This document shows positions 1 to 39,479 of a DNA stretch of 64,000 nt, piece by piece. This DNA is from Cristatella mucedo. Lineage: Eukaryota > Bryozoa > Phylactolaemata > Cristatellidae. The position numbers were made by a program, and so were the translations under genes. The stretch lies in contig WPIO01000020.1 of assembly GCA_009760855.2 (NCBI GenBank), positions 5,961,501 to 6,025,500 of the forward strand, given 5' to 3'. The notes beneath the pieces were generated by a model, which saw only the letters and a program-made list of their open reading frames with translations, had not been told where the DNA came from and did no database searches. Numbering within the stretch: the first letter of the stretch is position 1; the number at the start of each line of letters is the position of its first letter.

Positions 1-39
1 CTCAACGGGTCATAGACTGCAGTGAGCAGCTATCATAAC

Positions 40-135
40 CAGAAATAGCAATAGTAATAATTCGTCATTCGCATACCACCTTAAGAGAGCTAAATCGGGT
101 TCTAGGCACTTCACGTGTGCTAAAAAGAAGCAACA
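40..135 (-). repeat. Relic of a LINE 3' tail (family 3 type)
   Basis: AATAGTAATAATTCGT, then GAGAGCTAAATCGGGTTCTAGGC, resembles the reversed tail at 11848-11935. Confidence 0.4.
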
Positions 136-3100
136 AGCCAATAACGAATGAAGACTTTGCAGCCATACTAAACGCTAGCCAGAGGCTGCGAGCAGCACTC
201 GATGTCTGCACTGGCCGTCGCCCAGGGCGGGCGATTCCTTCTTCAACAGCTTATGGGGAACGACCATAAGAAGGAGGGGGAGGGTAACTCTCAGGATCAG
301 ATATGCATGATCGCATGATGCAGACTAAATACCTCGCCATTATGAATCCTTAGCCATAGGTTCGCAGCCAGAGCCTTACAGGTGTGGGGTATTAGTAAAC
401 TCTAATGATATGAGCCGAGAGAGATATTGAGCACCGTGAAGCTCTTAAGAGAGCGAGTGGACCCTTGGAAACCCGACATAATCTTTAACAGAGATAGTCG
501 GACAAACGTTGGAGAGGACCATGCCGGCTACAAGACGTGGCATACGGCAGTAACAGCAGCATCCTTACAGCTACACGTAGCCTGCCTGCAGCCTAAAGCT
601 CTAAAGGGGAGGACTGCAGCAGCAGGCGGAATAAGTCAATTGACCGACTTCGCCCTGCCAGAGTTTACAGAAACAAGCGCTCGGAAATTCCAAGGTCGAT
701 GGCTGCTGGAAGCAGGTGTCCTTTCGAGCGTAAGCGTGCGCACGTGATGAAGAACTCGACCTAAGCGTGATGCGACCAAATCCTGCTTTCGATACAGTCA
801 GCTCGAGTGTCAAGTGAGTGCAAGGACTAGCGAACACGTAGGGACGGCGCCAACAGAGTGACTGTCAACTAAACAACGTCGTCTGCCCATCCATCTGCCA
901 TGCTGGGGTAAATTATCAGAATTGTGAGAGAGAAGAGCACAAACGCCTGCGCACGAACGCTCGTGCTTACAAGAGCCGTTGCAGTCAGAAGCAGCAGCAG
1001 CGAAATAATTGTCCGGCGACGACTCGTATTGCAACTGAAAAACATCACGAGGCCACCGACACTAGTCTCACCTAATTTTCCAGTAACACCAAAAGCTGAT
1101 GAGGAATATGAAAGCTAAGAAACTATCCTCTTTACAAATATAAACGGCATATTTTTTGGACGTTGCATCTATGCGCACTCACTGATGAACGAAAGAACAT
1201 ATTTTAGCTATAGCCGTTGACCGAACTATAAGAATGTCTACAAAAATACAACAAGAAAAGGTTTTGATAGGATATTCCATGCAGCCTAATGGGTATTTGA
1301 CTCATTACTCAACTACGACATTAAAACAGTAGGGCAGAGCCACAGGTGGCAGGGCAAAAACCCCCACCTTAACGACGAGGGGTCACCAGAGGTCACGTAT
1401 TACAGCTTAGGTAGTAAACATAGGAACGTCTTGCAGATGGCTCAGCAATCCCTCATAGGTCAAGCTCAAGAGGTAGGCCTATGATAGCCATTTTAGGGCA
1501 TCCAAACAGCACCAAAAAAGCAGAAGTCAGTTTGAACGTCTAGCAGGCATGCTTCACAGAGTAGTCGTCTGACAATCGAAGCACACATTCTGCCTACCAT
1601 AGCAGCACTCAGCACAGGGCTACACGGCAATGCTCTTAGGCATACGTCACCGGAAACTCAGAGCCAACCAAAAGACCGAATTGAAGACGTCGAGAGGGCA
1701 CGAGCACAACTCTTCTGCTGAGGTGCGGTGGGGGGGGGGGAATGTGGTGACCTGTATGACACACCAACCATGGCAACCAAGCAAGTTGTTAATTTCCTCG
1801 AGGGAAATGGCAGGAAGCGAAGGCAAGCAGAATTTTGATGAAGACAGTGAGCAAAACGCTGGAGTTAGGCAGTCGATTAAGTTAGCTGCTTTGATGTCCT
1901 CAGGAGGGTTTACTGAAAAGCATGCAATCTACTATTTCCCCAAAGCTATGTGGCCGTACGCTCGACTTGACGAAAAATCTTTATAATTGTTGAAAAATGG
2001 TCCGAATACATAAGCTACGGGCACTCATGAGTTATTACTGAAATGAACAAAGGCTTGCCTGCAAACCACCATAGTGAGCGGACGACGATCACCGACATGC
2101 CGCTTCAGAAGCCAATCACAAACCTGCTGACTCGGAAGAGCTGAGCTCGGCAAGTGCAATCACGGACATCAGAAACGCGACCCGATGCCCACTGCTGGCC
2201 AGGCGGTCGCACAGGGCACACGACTGCGACAAAGCAGGAGAGCGGCGCCTGCCTATCACTAACCGTGGCGACAGATGCAGCAGCAGGCGTAGTCTCAGCC
2301 GCTTTCCCTTCGTGCTCTGCCGCAGGTTCTACCGTCTTTGGATCCTTTAAAAGACGAAGGAATAAGACAGGCGGCAAGATATCAAAAGATACGCGACCCC
2401 GAGGAGGAGACCCGAGGACAATCACGCTGCCAACAGCTGAGAGCTTGCCCACGTCAGGAACTAGCCTCGGCATCAGTGCAGGGCAGCCAACGAAACGGCT
2501 CTGGGGCACGAGCCACGACCCAGGTAGTGACCGAGTTCGGCAGTGAGCAATCCTTTATTGCACAGAGCAAGGTGGCCGGTGATAACCGCCCAGGGTTCAC
2601 ACGACGTAGGGCATATAAGAAAGGCTACCCAAAGTGGGCTAACCTTTAACCAGCTAAGCCACCGGGCAGACGCATCTTATGCAGCCAGCAAAGAAGAGTA
2701 TGCGTGCTCGCGGGCTCACGAGGAGGCCAAACGCCCAGTCAATCTCAGGTTGAGCATGACGAGTGAAGAACTGTCACGGCATCGCTCCACGCAAGAGGCC
2801 ACCCTATGATCTTGACGAGGGAGGCACTTAACACGCAGTTGGGAGAGCAATAAAGCCCGCGACGCCGAGCCATGAAGCGGTTATGCGTGCACGAGGCAAC
2901 ATACAGGCGCCAGCCTGCACAAACGTGCAGTAATGATGATAGGCAGAAGTCACCGGCCCGAAAAAGAATATAGAAAAGACAAAAGAAAAATAATTCACTG
3001 GCAAAAGCCACACACACACACGGCTGAACAGGCATATCTCAATAGCACAGCGAACACGAACACGTGGTTTTCGAGCAAGGGCTGAGCGAGCTAGGGCAGA

Positions 3101-3648
3101 CAAGTGACTGCCGATATCTAGTATAGCAACTCTCCGCCTGCTCCCAGCAGGCAGCCTTCCCTCTGCCTGGCACAAAGCATCCGAGTGGGATCTATGCGAA
3201 CGACGAGCCAACATGCAGCTCTTTGGTGTCAGCAAATGAATGAACGACGTGACGTGCCTCAGGCGGTCTCTCCAATTAATTGGCTGTGTTTGCATAATAC
3301 CATCGAAGCTTAGCACTAAACGATGGGGTTCAGATATTAAAGGAGTCTGCCGTCAATGTTGCTTGGTGCAACGGTAGACGCTGTGCTTTTATTTGGGGCT
3401 GGGAGAGAAGGTGGCAGAGAGCCGGAAACAAGGCAAAGTAACTCATATGCCAGAGTTTGCAAGGGGAAAACTGAGACAAACAAGACAAGAGACTGGCAGT
3501 CTACTCTTCTCATGGTTCTCAATGTGGCTTTAGCTGCTCTAGTACATAAGTAATGCTACTGGTAGACCAACACAGGAGATATGTTCAGATACCAGGGGTT
3601 GGCCAAAAATTACTCGGAAAACCAATTTGCATTGTCATTGCCTTGCTT
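136..3648. other. Gene-poor stretch, no supported gene
   Basis: Short open frames on both strands lack family features, splice-site support and membrane signals. Bases about 190-282 resemble the end of the unclassified repeat at 27187 (CTTATGGGGAACGACC). A poly-G run sits at 1731-1740. The stretch is A-rich on the plus strand and may be intergenic or intronic. Confidence 0.5.
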
Positions 3649-3718
3649 GTTTGGGCACGAGCCTCGTGGCATATTCGAAGCCCCTGAATTGTGATTAAGT
3701 TCTCTTAATGCACTATTT

Positions 3719-3722
<4 letters not shown>
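3649..3722 (+). repeat. SINE B fragment
   Basis: The 3' half of the tRNA-derived SINE seen at 54668: GAGCCTCGTGGCATAT and CCTGAATTGTGATTAAGTT, ending at the (TA)n tract. Confidence 0.5.

Positions 3723-3799
<77 letters not shown>
3723..3799. repeat. (TA)n microsatellite, about 77 bp
   Basis: An uninterrupted TA run, directly after a SINE 3' end. Confidence 0.97.
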
Positions 3800-3806
<7 letters not shown>

Positions 3807-4129
3807 AGAAAAAGAGCACAGTACACACCGTTCGCTGCGCACCACTGCCGCTTGCTCACACTTTGAGCTGAGTTAGTTAGATTGCTCAGAGAATCGATGC
3901 ACAGGGACACTCACTGTGAGCATTTACAGAGCAGGGGGCGCACGTTCAGTTTCACGGTATTTGTCCTGCTTTGGAGCACAGCGCTCTCAGCCACTTTCAA
4001 GTCATAGCAGCACGTGACACGACCCACAGAAAGGAACCGGATGCCCACGACAAGGTGTTCATACAGTATCAGCAGGACTGAAACCGACGCAGGCGGGACC
4101 TTGCAGCTTCCTATAGAAGTGTCTAGTGT

Positions 4130-4240
4130 GTATACACACAGAGAATTTGGTCAAGACGTGCAACAGCCCACGAGCCCAACTCACCTGTGTACCACCCACA
4201 TTGTCTTTGTTGAGTTACAGACGCAGATACATTACATTAC
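4130..4240 (+). mobile_element. LINE family 2, 3' end fragment
   Basis: Encodes the family 2 C-terminal pattern (VFVELQTQIHYIT) and ends TTACAGACGCAGATACATTACATTACA. It is the only plus-strand copy of this family in the window; the last ATTAC units are its tail. Confidence 0.6.
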
Positions 4241-4259
4241 AAGCCAGTCGGTCTAGGAG

Positions 4260-6599
4260 TGGCAAGCACCATGCTGCATAGCTGTGACCAGAGCGTATGT
4301 ACTTTCTGGTGCCACACTTACTGAAATGTCACATATGTTGCTGCTTGCACTTTGAGGATACTTTCTCAAGCAACAATGAACCATCTAACCCATAGTTTGA
4401 GGAGAAAATGATATCTTGGATATAAGGATGACTTATAAACTATTAAGAACACATGCCTGAGTGCACACAACCCCCTATACAGGTCTACAGGCAAGTAAAA
4501 GTTAATGCTATAAAGCTAATAAATAAAGTACATATGCTGTAAAGTTAATGCTAGGTTTAATCCTTACAGCTGAAGCCAGCAGCACAACACCATCGTACGT
4601 CCAAATCATACGATGTTACTGTGCATACCTTACACTATGATAACAGCTACGTCAGCAGCATTTTATATAACAATATTATTACTAAGCATTTCTGACAAAG
4701 GGACAGAGCAAGCAAATAAGAAGAGCTAAACAAAATACAAATAATAATCTCTATATAGTTTTGAAAGCAACCTTTTTTCAATTACACAAAACAGTCGTAT
4801 GCCGACTACTAGAACAGTGAGGTCTAATTGAAACTAATAGAAAAACAACACAATCAATCAAGGGTGTAAACACAGACACATTACAAGTCAGATTAGTAAG
4901 CTGCATTAAATACAGATAGTGCTGGCCCAAAAAATTCACAGGCTACGAGGTCAAAGGTTTAACCCCAGATATTAAATTTGTTTATAGACTGCTGGCCAAT
5001 ACAATTGTATCAGAAAATAAGTTATTTGTAACTAATCACGCATGCTACCAACTTGCATAGTCATCAGGTGCAACTACATAAGCAGACCTTTTTTGCAGTA
5101 TCCGGGCAATTTCTGGATTCCGACACCGTCACTAATCTCGGTGGGCGTGATTTTCGAGTACCTTCGAAGCATCGTGTAAACCCCTTCACTTTGCCAAATG
5201 CATAACTCCTACGGCTCTATAGTTTTTCCAATTAGTAAGCGTAGTTGGTCGGTTTCTGACTACAGCCGCACAGCTGACTTCTTTCGTCACTCGAACGAGG
5301 TCGGGCCTATGCACACAATAAGAAGTCTCATAACTTCAAAACATTTAAACTAATACTAGACAGCTGCAGAGATCAATTTTTCCAGAGATACTTCACCGTG
5401 TTTTGATTGTGCTCATAAAACTATCCTCTGATAACAGCAACTGTTTCCGCAACTTGAAAACGCCAAATAATGTTGCACGTTTTTCTTCCCCCAGTAGGCT
5501 AACCAAGGTGGCAGGCAGCATGACAATCTTGTGCATTTAATGCTTCCTCATAATAACCTTACCCTGTGGTGATTTTTGGGCCTGGCTCTTTATTAAACTG
5601 GGCTACATTTAAGATTTATGTTGATTCCCAGGGTGTTACAATTTTTCGGGCTATCAACTGAATAAGATAATAGGTACACAAAGAGCCAAACTTACTAATG
5701 AAAACATATCGTCATGAGATGACCACTGCTGAACATTACTAACTAGCCAGGCGTCTACTAAGCGAATCTAACGGCAGGTGAGGCTAACAGAACCTAAGAA
5801 TATAGCAGTTTGCTCGATCGATGGACACAAATGCCGTTAAAGGGGTAACCTCAACATGCGGCGGTATTAAAGAAATCACTAGTTTCCCCTGTAACTTGTA
5901 TCCGTCACGAGGCCTTTTCGACCGCATAACAAAAAAGGATGATTGAAAATACCTAGTGCTTGACGATCGTAGTGATAGAGCGCAACTAACAAACGATGGT
6001 GAACGGGCAGTGGACTGAAATAACGAGATGTGAATAGTGGCGGTGCTGGACAATGCATTCACAACAATAGTCTCTTTCGAGCATGAGCCTGTCGATGGCA
6101 ATGCGTTTAAGGTAACTACAACTAATAAATGTCATGGCTATAAGAGATATGTAGTAGGTAAGAGAATCGCTCTGGGGACAACGACGGGTATAGCGATACG
6201 CAGTTTTGGCGGGACACTAACCGGTCGGCATGAGCAGCAGATCACCCCTACGATTCAACACAACTGTAGCAAGCGTGCACGATTTATGTATCTCGATCAC
6301 AAAATTTGATCGTTCAAGATAAATGAAACTCGTCACTGTAGAAAACTATACATGTGTAGTTAGCATTTGCAGGTGCCAAGAGAGGGGCAGGACTCTCCGT
6401 CCTTCACCTTAGTCAGTGCCGCCAAATCCGTTTAGTAGAGAAGAGGCCGATGCCTGAGACATGCGACGATTTACAAGTGGCATATCTGCGATTTATGATC
6501 GTTTTACTCACTTTTGTGACCGCATTGGAGTCCATCTTGAACGTACTTCTTCAGTTCACCGGCGCCGATTCAAAGTAGCCGACAGCAAGGTCGCAAACC
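4260..6599. other. AT-rich stretch, no supported gene
   Basis: No open frame has recognisable domains. Near 5100 an acceptor-like TTTTTTGCAG precedes 26 open codons, and a 90-codon frame at 6037-6309 matches nothing I know. Neither is supported further. Confidence 0.5.
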
Positions 6600-6782
6600 G
6601 CCAGAATAAGTCCAATAGGCTAGAGTGGGGGCACGTGGGCCCGTTGCTCAGCTCTGATTGGTGGGGTCTCCGTAAATGCAATGGTGGTTCTCTTACAGAG
6701 CCAACTCGAGTGGGCGTGGTAGAGTTTGTCAGTCCCTCTCCCCAGTTTGCTGTCGGCGGCTAGAGAGGCGTCGGCGATTTTC
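6600..6782 (+). promoter_or_regulatory. Probable promoter and non-coding first exon of the oxidoreductase gene
   Basis: A GC-richer island sits upstream of a T-rich intron-like stretch. It holds a CCAAT at 6612, an E-box CACGTG at 6632-6637, an inverted CCAAT (GATTGG) at 6656-6661 and a GGGCGTGG box near 6712. A strong splice donor, GTAAGTAT, follows at 6783. Acceptor-like AGs just before the start codon (8655 and 8670) could receive it, making a 5' UTR intron of about 1.9 kb. This is inferred; transcript data would settle the start site. Confidence 0.4.
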
Positions 6783-8106
6783 GTAAGTATTAGGTCATTA
6801 TTCCTAAGACAGTTGTATTCCTGTGCTTTTCTAGAGGCTCTGGGTAGCATCTGGATGGTTTGGTTGACTTCTACTGGCGCTGGCATAATTTTAAATATGT
6901 TCTGTCTGTATGCGGTTGGGCTGCTCCCGTTATTTAAGGCACCACACGAGATGACTTGCTAATCAGGTGAAGCTGGACTCAGCCTGGTATTTATGGAAAT
7001 CTGTCGTTTATATACTATATAGCCTGCGTTGCATATTTCCAGCTTGTATCGAGGGTGGATTTTAGATTTCTCACACCGATTTGAGGTGTACGTTCAAAAT
7101 TTTAGCCGCAATGGAGCTCTCCTTTGGTAGCATGACGTTGCGACAGAAGCTAGCTGTTATATGGATAGAAGCTGAAGCTACGCTTATCTGAACTGGCAAA
7201 CTTTGATGGGAATACTTCAGTCTCCATTCTTCTTCCGGTTAGATGCTCTTCTTCCCTAATGTTATTGTAAGCGGCCAGCCCCTCTTCACGCCGGCCAATG
7301 TCTGGTGGCGTTGGTAGGAGATTTTTAAGTTTCCACCATCTATAAGAGCCTCATTGATTTCCATAGATATTTTTCTGTATTTCTTTTTCTTTTAGTATCA
7401 TTTTTAATCTTGTCCAAGCATCTGCCATCTCACCAATGCTTATCAGTGTATCGATTGCAGATGTTCCTGTTCATACCATCTAGATTCTAGACGGTGTAAA
7501 CAGGATGGTTTCCATTAACTTCGCGTTAGATTTATAGCTTTAAATGTATAAAAAACGCTTACTGTGTAAATCTCATGTCTTATGGTGGCTCTAGCAGGGC
7601 TTTTGCTGTGGCAGAACATCTACGTATGTTGATGGTAATATTTTACTTTGTCTTCTTTAAACATCTCTGCCTGCATGTTTGGATTACTCCGACTGTGTAT
7701 TGCCTCTTTGCATTCCTCTTCTGCCATCTCCACTGTTTCTTGCTGCAGTTTACAATAAATGGGAGTCGTACATGGCTGGATTCAATGATCGATCATCTGA
7801 CAGCAGTGTAGCAGCACACCATGGTATATTTCGGGGCTATGTAATCTTGGCGTTACAGCCAAGATCAGTCGGTATTATCTGTTATGTTATTCCCACATCT
7901 ATATAAACCGACTGCTAGTTGATAGCTTTTCCAAAATATAGCTCAATAGCATTCACGAACACAGCTGACTTTTGCAGCCAGAGCTTGGCTGGCTGGAAAG
8001 TGGCCTCCGTTCTGTTATCTGCCCCGATTCGACCCTTATCTTTTAACTTTCAGTTTTTGTTTCCATTTTGGCTGGCATTATATCGATCCTTGTATATCTG
8101 ATGAGC

Positions 8107-8294
8107 AATCCACTAACCATACTTGCATGCTGACCCTGTGCATGTCACTCCTAACCTTGTTATTCATGTTGTTCATCAGGCATGATATTTCCACTCACCA
8201 TTCGATCGTGTTTTTCTTTGCAGCAAATATAAAGTGCCTAAAAAGAGATTGAGTTCTCTGAGGGTGCTTTATCAATTGTACTATTATTGTTAAT
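8107..8294 (+). mobile_element. LINE family 1, 3' UTR and tail
   Basis: Matches the 3' UTR of the better copy at 10297-11664 (CCACTAACCATACTTGCATG and so on) and ends GAGTTCTCTGAGGGTGCTTTATC plus ATT repeats. Lies in the probable 5' UTR intron. Confidence 0.85.
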
Positions 8295-8693
8295 GCAAAT
8301 TGAACGGTTTGTCTGTTTGATCTCCGAAACCTCGAAATGCAGGATTTGAAGGCAAGGCAAATAGCTTAATTTTGGCATTGCATGCATCACCGCTGATGAT
8401 GCAAGTGCATGTAGTCCGTGTCTGTAGCTTCATTTCCATCATTATCATCTGCTGCTGTCTTACACAGATTCGTGATTCTTCCGATCCTCTGCTGTAGCAT
8501 CTACTAAAGCAAAGGGGTTGCAGCCGTGCCCCAAAACGGCATGCCCACTTCTTATACTCAGCTGTAAGAACTTGAAATGCTTCTGGGGAGCTGCAATGTC
8601 AACTTACTAATGCAGTGCTGTTTTCTAATGTTGCCTTCCTTAACCAAGTTGGCAGGTGCTATTTGCTGTAGCAAGATCTGATGCAGTGGTGAC

Positions 8694-35247
<26,554 letters not shown>

Positions 35248-36499
35248 CTAAGCTACTGACAACAAAATGGCTACTTGCTGTATGTAGTAGCTGCTTTGCC
35301 CGCACATATTTACCCGTGATCAATGCATAAAGCTTGTTATATTTGATTGTGTACTGCTGCAGTTGTGCTGAGATGCACACGCCTTTTTGCTATGGCTACA
35401 TGAAACGGCTAGTAAACGTGGCCATTCATGGATATCGTTCTAGTCGTTCTTTGGCTGCTGACAGCTAGATAATTCCTGAATGCTGTGGGATTAGGATAGC
35501 CGTATTTGTCTGATTATCTTGGCTAAAGCGTACCTGTGATATAGCCTCAAAATTTGATGGCATCTAGAAAACCGATTGCATATATGCTGAGCTTGATTGT
35601 GATTAAAATTCTTACTGGGCATTAGTATCCAGTGCTGCATCCAAATTTGGTGTGCTATTCCGATGTGCTGTTTGCATGTGGTTGTGGTATTGTACCATCT
35701 TCTACGGTCCATAGTAGTAAATGCAGGTCTTACTGTATAAATCAATGTGTAAGATTTTGCATTGTGTGCATACTGTGATTATGAATTATTCTATTCACGA
35801 CGGCAAGCTGGTCACACAGCGGTTTTTCGAACGTGTTGAAGGTTTTCTGCCTCTATCCCTTACTATGGCCCCACATTAACAATGGTAATACTATTTGTAC
35901 AGAACCCTATTCGAATTTGTACTCTTTCTAGACACTGTGCCTAGTTGGAAAGGAAATATGTTGTGGTTTGTAATAGATTGTACAGTTTGAACATGTATAA
36001 ATAAGCGCGAAAAAGACAAGTTAGCTCGTGCAGTCGAATCTTGCAGGCCACACGTTCTGGGCACTCAGTTGGTTAAGAATGGAACGAGCACTTAATATTA
36101 ACATGGGGTCGGGTCGATTTCTTGGTGGGGCTTCGTGAATTCGTGTTCTTACGAGACACAGCCATAGAGGCTGTCCAGTTATAATACTATGTTCAGTAGT
36201 GGATATTGCCAGCCGGTCATAATTAATGTAAGGCAGTTTAGTTATTAGTTTTTAGTAAGCCTGTACGTGAAGTACCAGCAGCTACGATCCAGCCGTGCTC
36301 GAACGTGTCATTACTGTGGATCTATGGAGTCCGGGGGGATTGATCCGTGTGGGTATTGGAAGCCAACAACTGCAATTACGAATCGGGCAGATTTTCGACA
36401 CATGTTCCTCTGGAAGCTTTTACAGGTATTCCTCAGACAGCCTCTTACAACTCTTGACCAAATTATTGGAAGTGACTGAATTGCTAGGCCAATAGTGAT
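35248..36499. other. 3' UTR and intergenic sequence
   Basis: T-rich at first, consistent with the 3' UTR of the oxidoreductase gene. No further exon recognised. Confidence 0.4.
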
Positions 36500-36780
36500 A
36501 ATTATTATAATAGGACATTTCAACTGCACCCTAAATCTCTTTATCGGCACAACAGATTATGGAAAGGTAGTGTGTCATTTGGTTAGTGATAACAAGCACA
36601 GTTCCAGCAGGCATATGCACATTGAAGACAATACACACGGAAACAGCAAATGCCGCGTGGATTAAGTGAGTTTTAGCTTTTTTAATGTCAAGTCATGGAA
36701 TGTCAGGAGTGAGTTTCAGGTTTTGAGAGTATACGAACTAGAGTCTCGGTATGAATAAGATTTGAGGTTCCATAGAGGTA
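36500..36780 (-). mobile_element. LINE family 1 relic, reversed
   Basis: TAATTATTATAATAGGAC, CTAAATCTCTTTATCGGC, then GGAGTGAGTTTCAGGTTTTG and TATACGAACTAG match reversed tail, UTR and ORF end with heavy decay. Confidence 0.6.
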
Positions 36781-36789
36781 CAGTTAACG

Positions 36790-38810
36790 AAATATATCTC
36801 TGCATGTAAATCCAAAAAGACATAAGTTGTGTTACCTAAGAGAGTTTTATGTAGCCTAGTAAAAAGCCTAACCAGCTTTCGGTAGGCATTCGGTAGCCAA
36901 CAGACCATCTCACTCAGCTAAGGGAAAGTGAGAAGCATAGCCGAGTCAGGAGAGCAGTTGAGGTAGTGAGTAGCATGGAAGTAGCAGCTCAGGACCGCTG
37001 AAAAGGATGAGCCATAGTCGGCAGCAGGAGAATGGATGTCGTTGCATAAGAATTGTGAAAGTGAATGCCACAGTCTAGGACCTGCAGAGCTAAAGCTTCT
37101 GTCGCCAACGGTACGGAATGGCTAATATATTGTTCCATGAGTACTTTAGGGCACGAGGAGGCTGAAACTAGTGAGGCAGTTCAGCTAGGTATGAAAGAGC
37201 TAAGCCGTGGCAGGCCTTGTGGGCTGTTAGTCAACCGGAAGCCATCGTAGCTCTTTCAGAAAAAGAGATAAGTGGTCAAACCTTTGCGATTTGTTAACTA
37301 CCCTTGTAACCATAGTTATCACCAGCTGCAGTGATATAGTGGCTGTTGTTATTAGCACGGCCAAAATGAAGTTGCAATAATAATCTAGCCGAGACTGAAC
37401 CAGTTATATTGTGGCAAGCCGCTTTGGTAGACAGTTCCCAAACTTTGATCGGGATTGAATGTGATGGCCAGCAGTGGAGGCAGTCTTCTTAATACACTTC
37501 CCAGATTTAGGTAACTGTCAAAAACAACACCCCAATTCCGAGCACAGGGTGACAGTGGCACAACAACTGCATCTATTAGAAGAGCAAAGTCTTCTAGTCA
37601 AGCCACACGCATGGAGAGCTCTAGGAGCAGCAGTTCTGTTTAGTCGTCGTTTAGACAAAGGAAATTTGCCAATGCATCCAGGATCGAATATCTGAAAGCC
37701 GAGCATTCAGTTTATTAGCCGCTGCAGCAGAATCAGACCGTATACGCGACAAATGTAGTTGTTTTTGTCAACATAAAAGAGTGCCGATCCCATGGACCTG
37801 AATCACTTTTCCCGGCGCTTCAGTGTAACTGGAGAGCAGCAAAAGACCGAGGGTGGAACTCCAGAGGTTACTGGTCTGGTGGATAATACCTGAACCCTAC
37901 ACAACACGGATTGAACACGACCGGATAAGTATAATTTGAACCACGGTAGTGCTTTGTCTGCCAGACCGACCATTTTCCTCGATCGTTCAAGTAGAATATC
38001 GCGATCAATACTTCGAAAGCAGCTGATAGATTCAGCAGCGCTAGGGTAGTGATATTCCTGTAATCTCTGCTGCACGGGATGTCATTAGTTATACTGAGGA
38101 GAGTAGTTTCAGTGAAGTATTGTCGCATAAATCCCGACTAAAACTTTTCTGCCGGTCTATTTTTTTAATGTTTGCTAGAACCGCTTAGCGACAATCTTTT
38201 CAAGGATATCTGACCCAAAAAAAGAAGGGAAACCAGGCAATAGCTTACTTGGCCCTCTGAATCTAATCGAGGATTTCTAAGCTTGGGTGCAACGATGGCC
38301 CATTTGAATGGCTTGGGTGAAACCCCCCTTTCCAGAGAGGCATTAAAAATCTCAGTTATGACTGGGCTACGTTTGTATGTCAGTGACGACCGCAGAGATT
38401 CTATTGGGTCTTCGGGAGCTAAGCTCCTGTTGCTAGAATTTATTACAAGTAGCCACATTGCACGCAGAAACTTCTGAAAATCTCTTAAAAGATGGTCACA
38501 TGTTGCGGCTTGACAGTTGCTATAGTCATAGAGCCTTTGATAGAGGCAAGATTATGTGCAATTTTTAATGGAGAAGGCTGAAGACAGACCGGCCGAGCCG
38601 ATAATATCTGCAGAGTGAGACCCCTTCGAATTGGAAAGCAAATTGTTCACCATCTTATAAATATGTTATGTGCGGACTGGCATAACTTCAGTTTTTGAGT
38701 GAACACAATTTGCTTGGCTTTTCTGATATTCAGGATGTAGACTCGGAGGAAGTCTTTGAAATTAAATAGATTGTCATCAAACTTGAACTTCTTAAAGAGC
38801 ACTCAAGACT
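36790..38810 (-). mobile_element. LINE family 2, longest copy (about 2 kb)
   Basis: Reversed: about 38165-38810 covers the RT fingers (RSPVITEIFNASLERGV, WAIVAPKL), 37800-38130 the palm start (LNLSAAFEVL in one frame; DKALPWFKLYLSGRVQSV and TRPVTSGVPPSV in another), then the thumb and C-terminal motif down to the 3' end near 36790. Many stops and frameshifts. Confidence 0.8.
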
Positions 38811-38847
38811 GCACTTAAAATGGTGCGTTTTGAAGCCTTTTTGATAA

Positions 38848-38890
38848 CAATAATAATAACGCATTTAATATGGTGCCCTGTATGGGAGCA
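38848..38890 (-). mobile_element. LINE family 1 tail, reversed and very short
   Basis: AACAATAATAATAACGCATTTAATATGGTGCCC; it sits against the donor side of the possible exon at 38914. Confidence 0.6.
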
Positions 38891-38913
38891 TGCTCGCAAA
38901 GGACACTCCTAAC

Positions 38914-39071
38914 TTTCGTGTCCCCTGCATCGCTGACGATATCGAGACTGTCGGTCAAGTCTGGGGGAAGATCCAGCAGATGTGCCTCACAGACAGGCTT
39001 TAAAAATTTCTCCGGGTCAATGATTTTAAAGTTTTGTTGCTGGATGAGGTCGGCATTTCCATGCAGTACAA
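38914..39071 (-). CDS. Possible isolated exon of an unknown protein
   Basis: A 158-base stretch with acceptor CTATTCCTGTTTAG and donor GTTAGG. It is open throughout and reads VLHGNADLIQQQNFKI, EKFLKPVCEAHLLDLPPD and SLDIVSDAGDTK. Unlike the neighbouring LINE relics it looks like an ordinary globular protein. The order strand, central helix, strand and acidic turn is compatible with a ubiquitin- or doublecortin-like fold, but this is a guess. No partner exons found. A LINE tail lies just beyond its donor, so it may be a broken gene. Confidence 0.3.
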
Positions 39072-39199
39072 CTAAACAGGAATAGTAAATGAAACTCAGC
39101 TTCGATCCAAGATAGTCAGAAGGCACACAAAGGTCACTAGGGCAGATAATATAAAGAAATCCATGCAATGGCCACAGACGTCAGTTTAATAACTTCAGT

Positions 39200-39475
39200 C
39201 AGAACAATGGGCGAGATGACGCCTAACCACATTGGGAGTAGGTCAGACAGCTGGGCCTAAGCATAAGAATGCAGGAGCCTTAAAGTGAGTGCCTGAACCT
39301 TGAATTTAATGAGCTGCTCGAATGGGAGCCAGTGCAGTTTGGTGAGAAGTGGAGAAATGGTGAGATTGCGAATTTCACAACAGACGAGCCTAGCTGGAAA
39401 ATGTTGCACTAGCTACAAGCGCTTTGTTGCACAGGCCGAGAGACCACCGAGTACTGCGTTGCAGAAGTCGAGATT
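39200..39475 (-). mobile_element. LINE family 1 ORF fragment, reversed and diverged
   Basis: GGAGCCAGTGCAGTTTGGTGAGAAGTGG, ACAGACGAGCCTAGCTGG and GCAGAAGTCGAGAT mark the same coding slice as in 29622-29862. Confidence 0.65.
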
Positions 39476-39479
39476 GGCT

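Noticed and set aside
2105-2546. Overlapping frames of 130-134 codons
   Set aside because: Composition-driven; no motif, signal or splice support.
5100-5183. Acceptor-like TTTTTTGCAG followed by 26 open codons and a stop
   Set aside because: Could be a last exon, but there is no family match and no upstream exon.
6037-6309. Ninety-codon plus-strand frame
   Set aside because: No recognisable features and a competing minus-strand frame of similar length.
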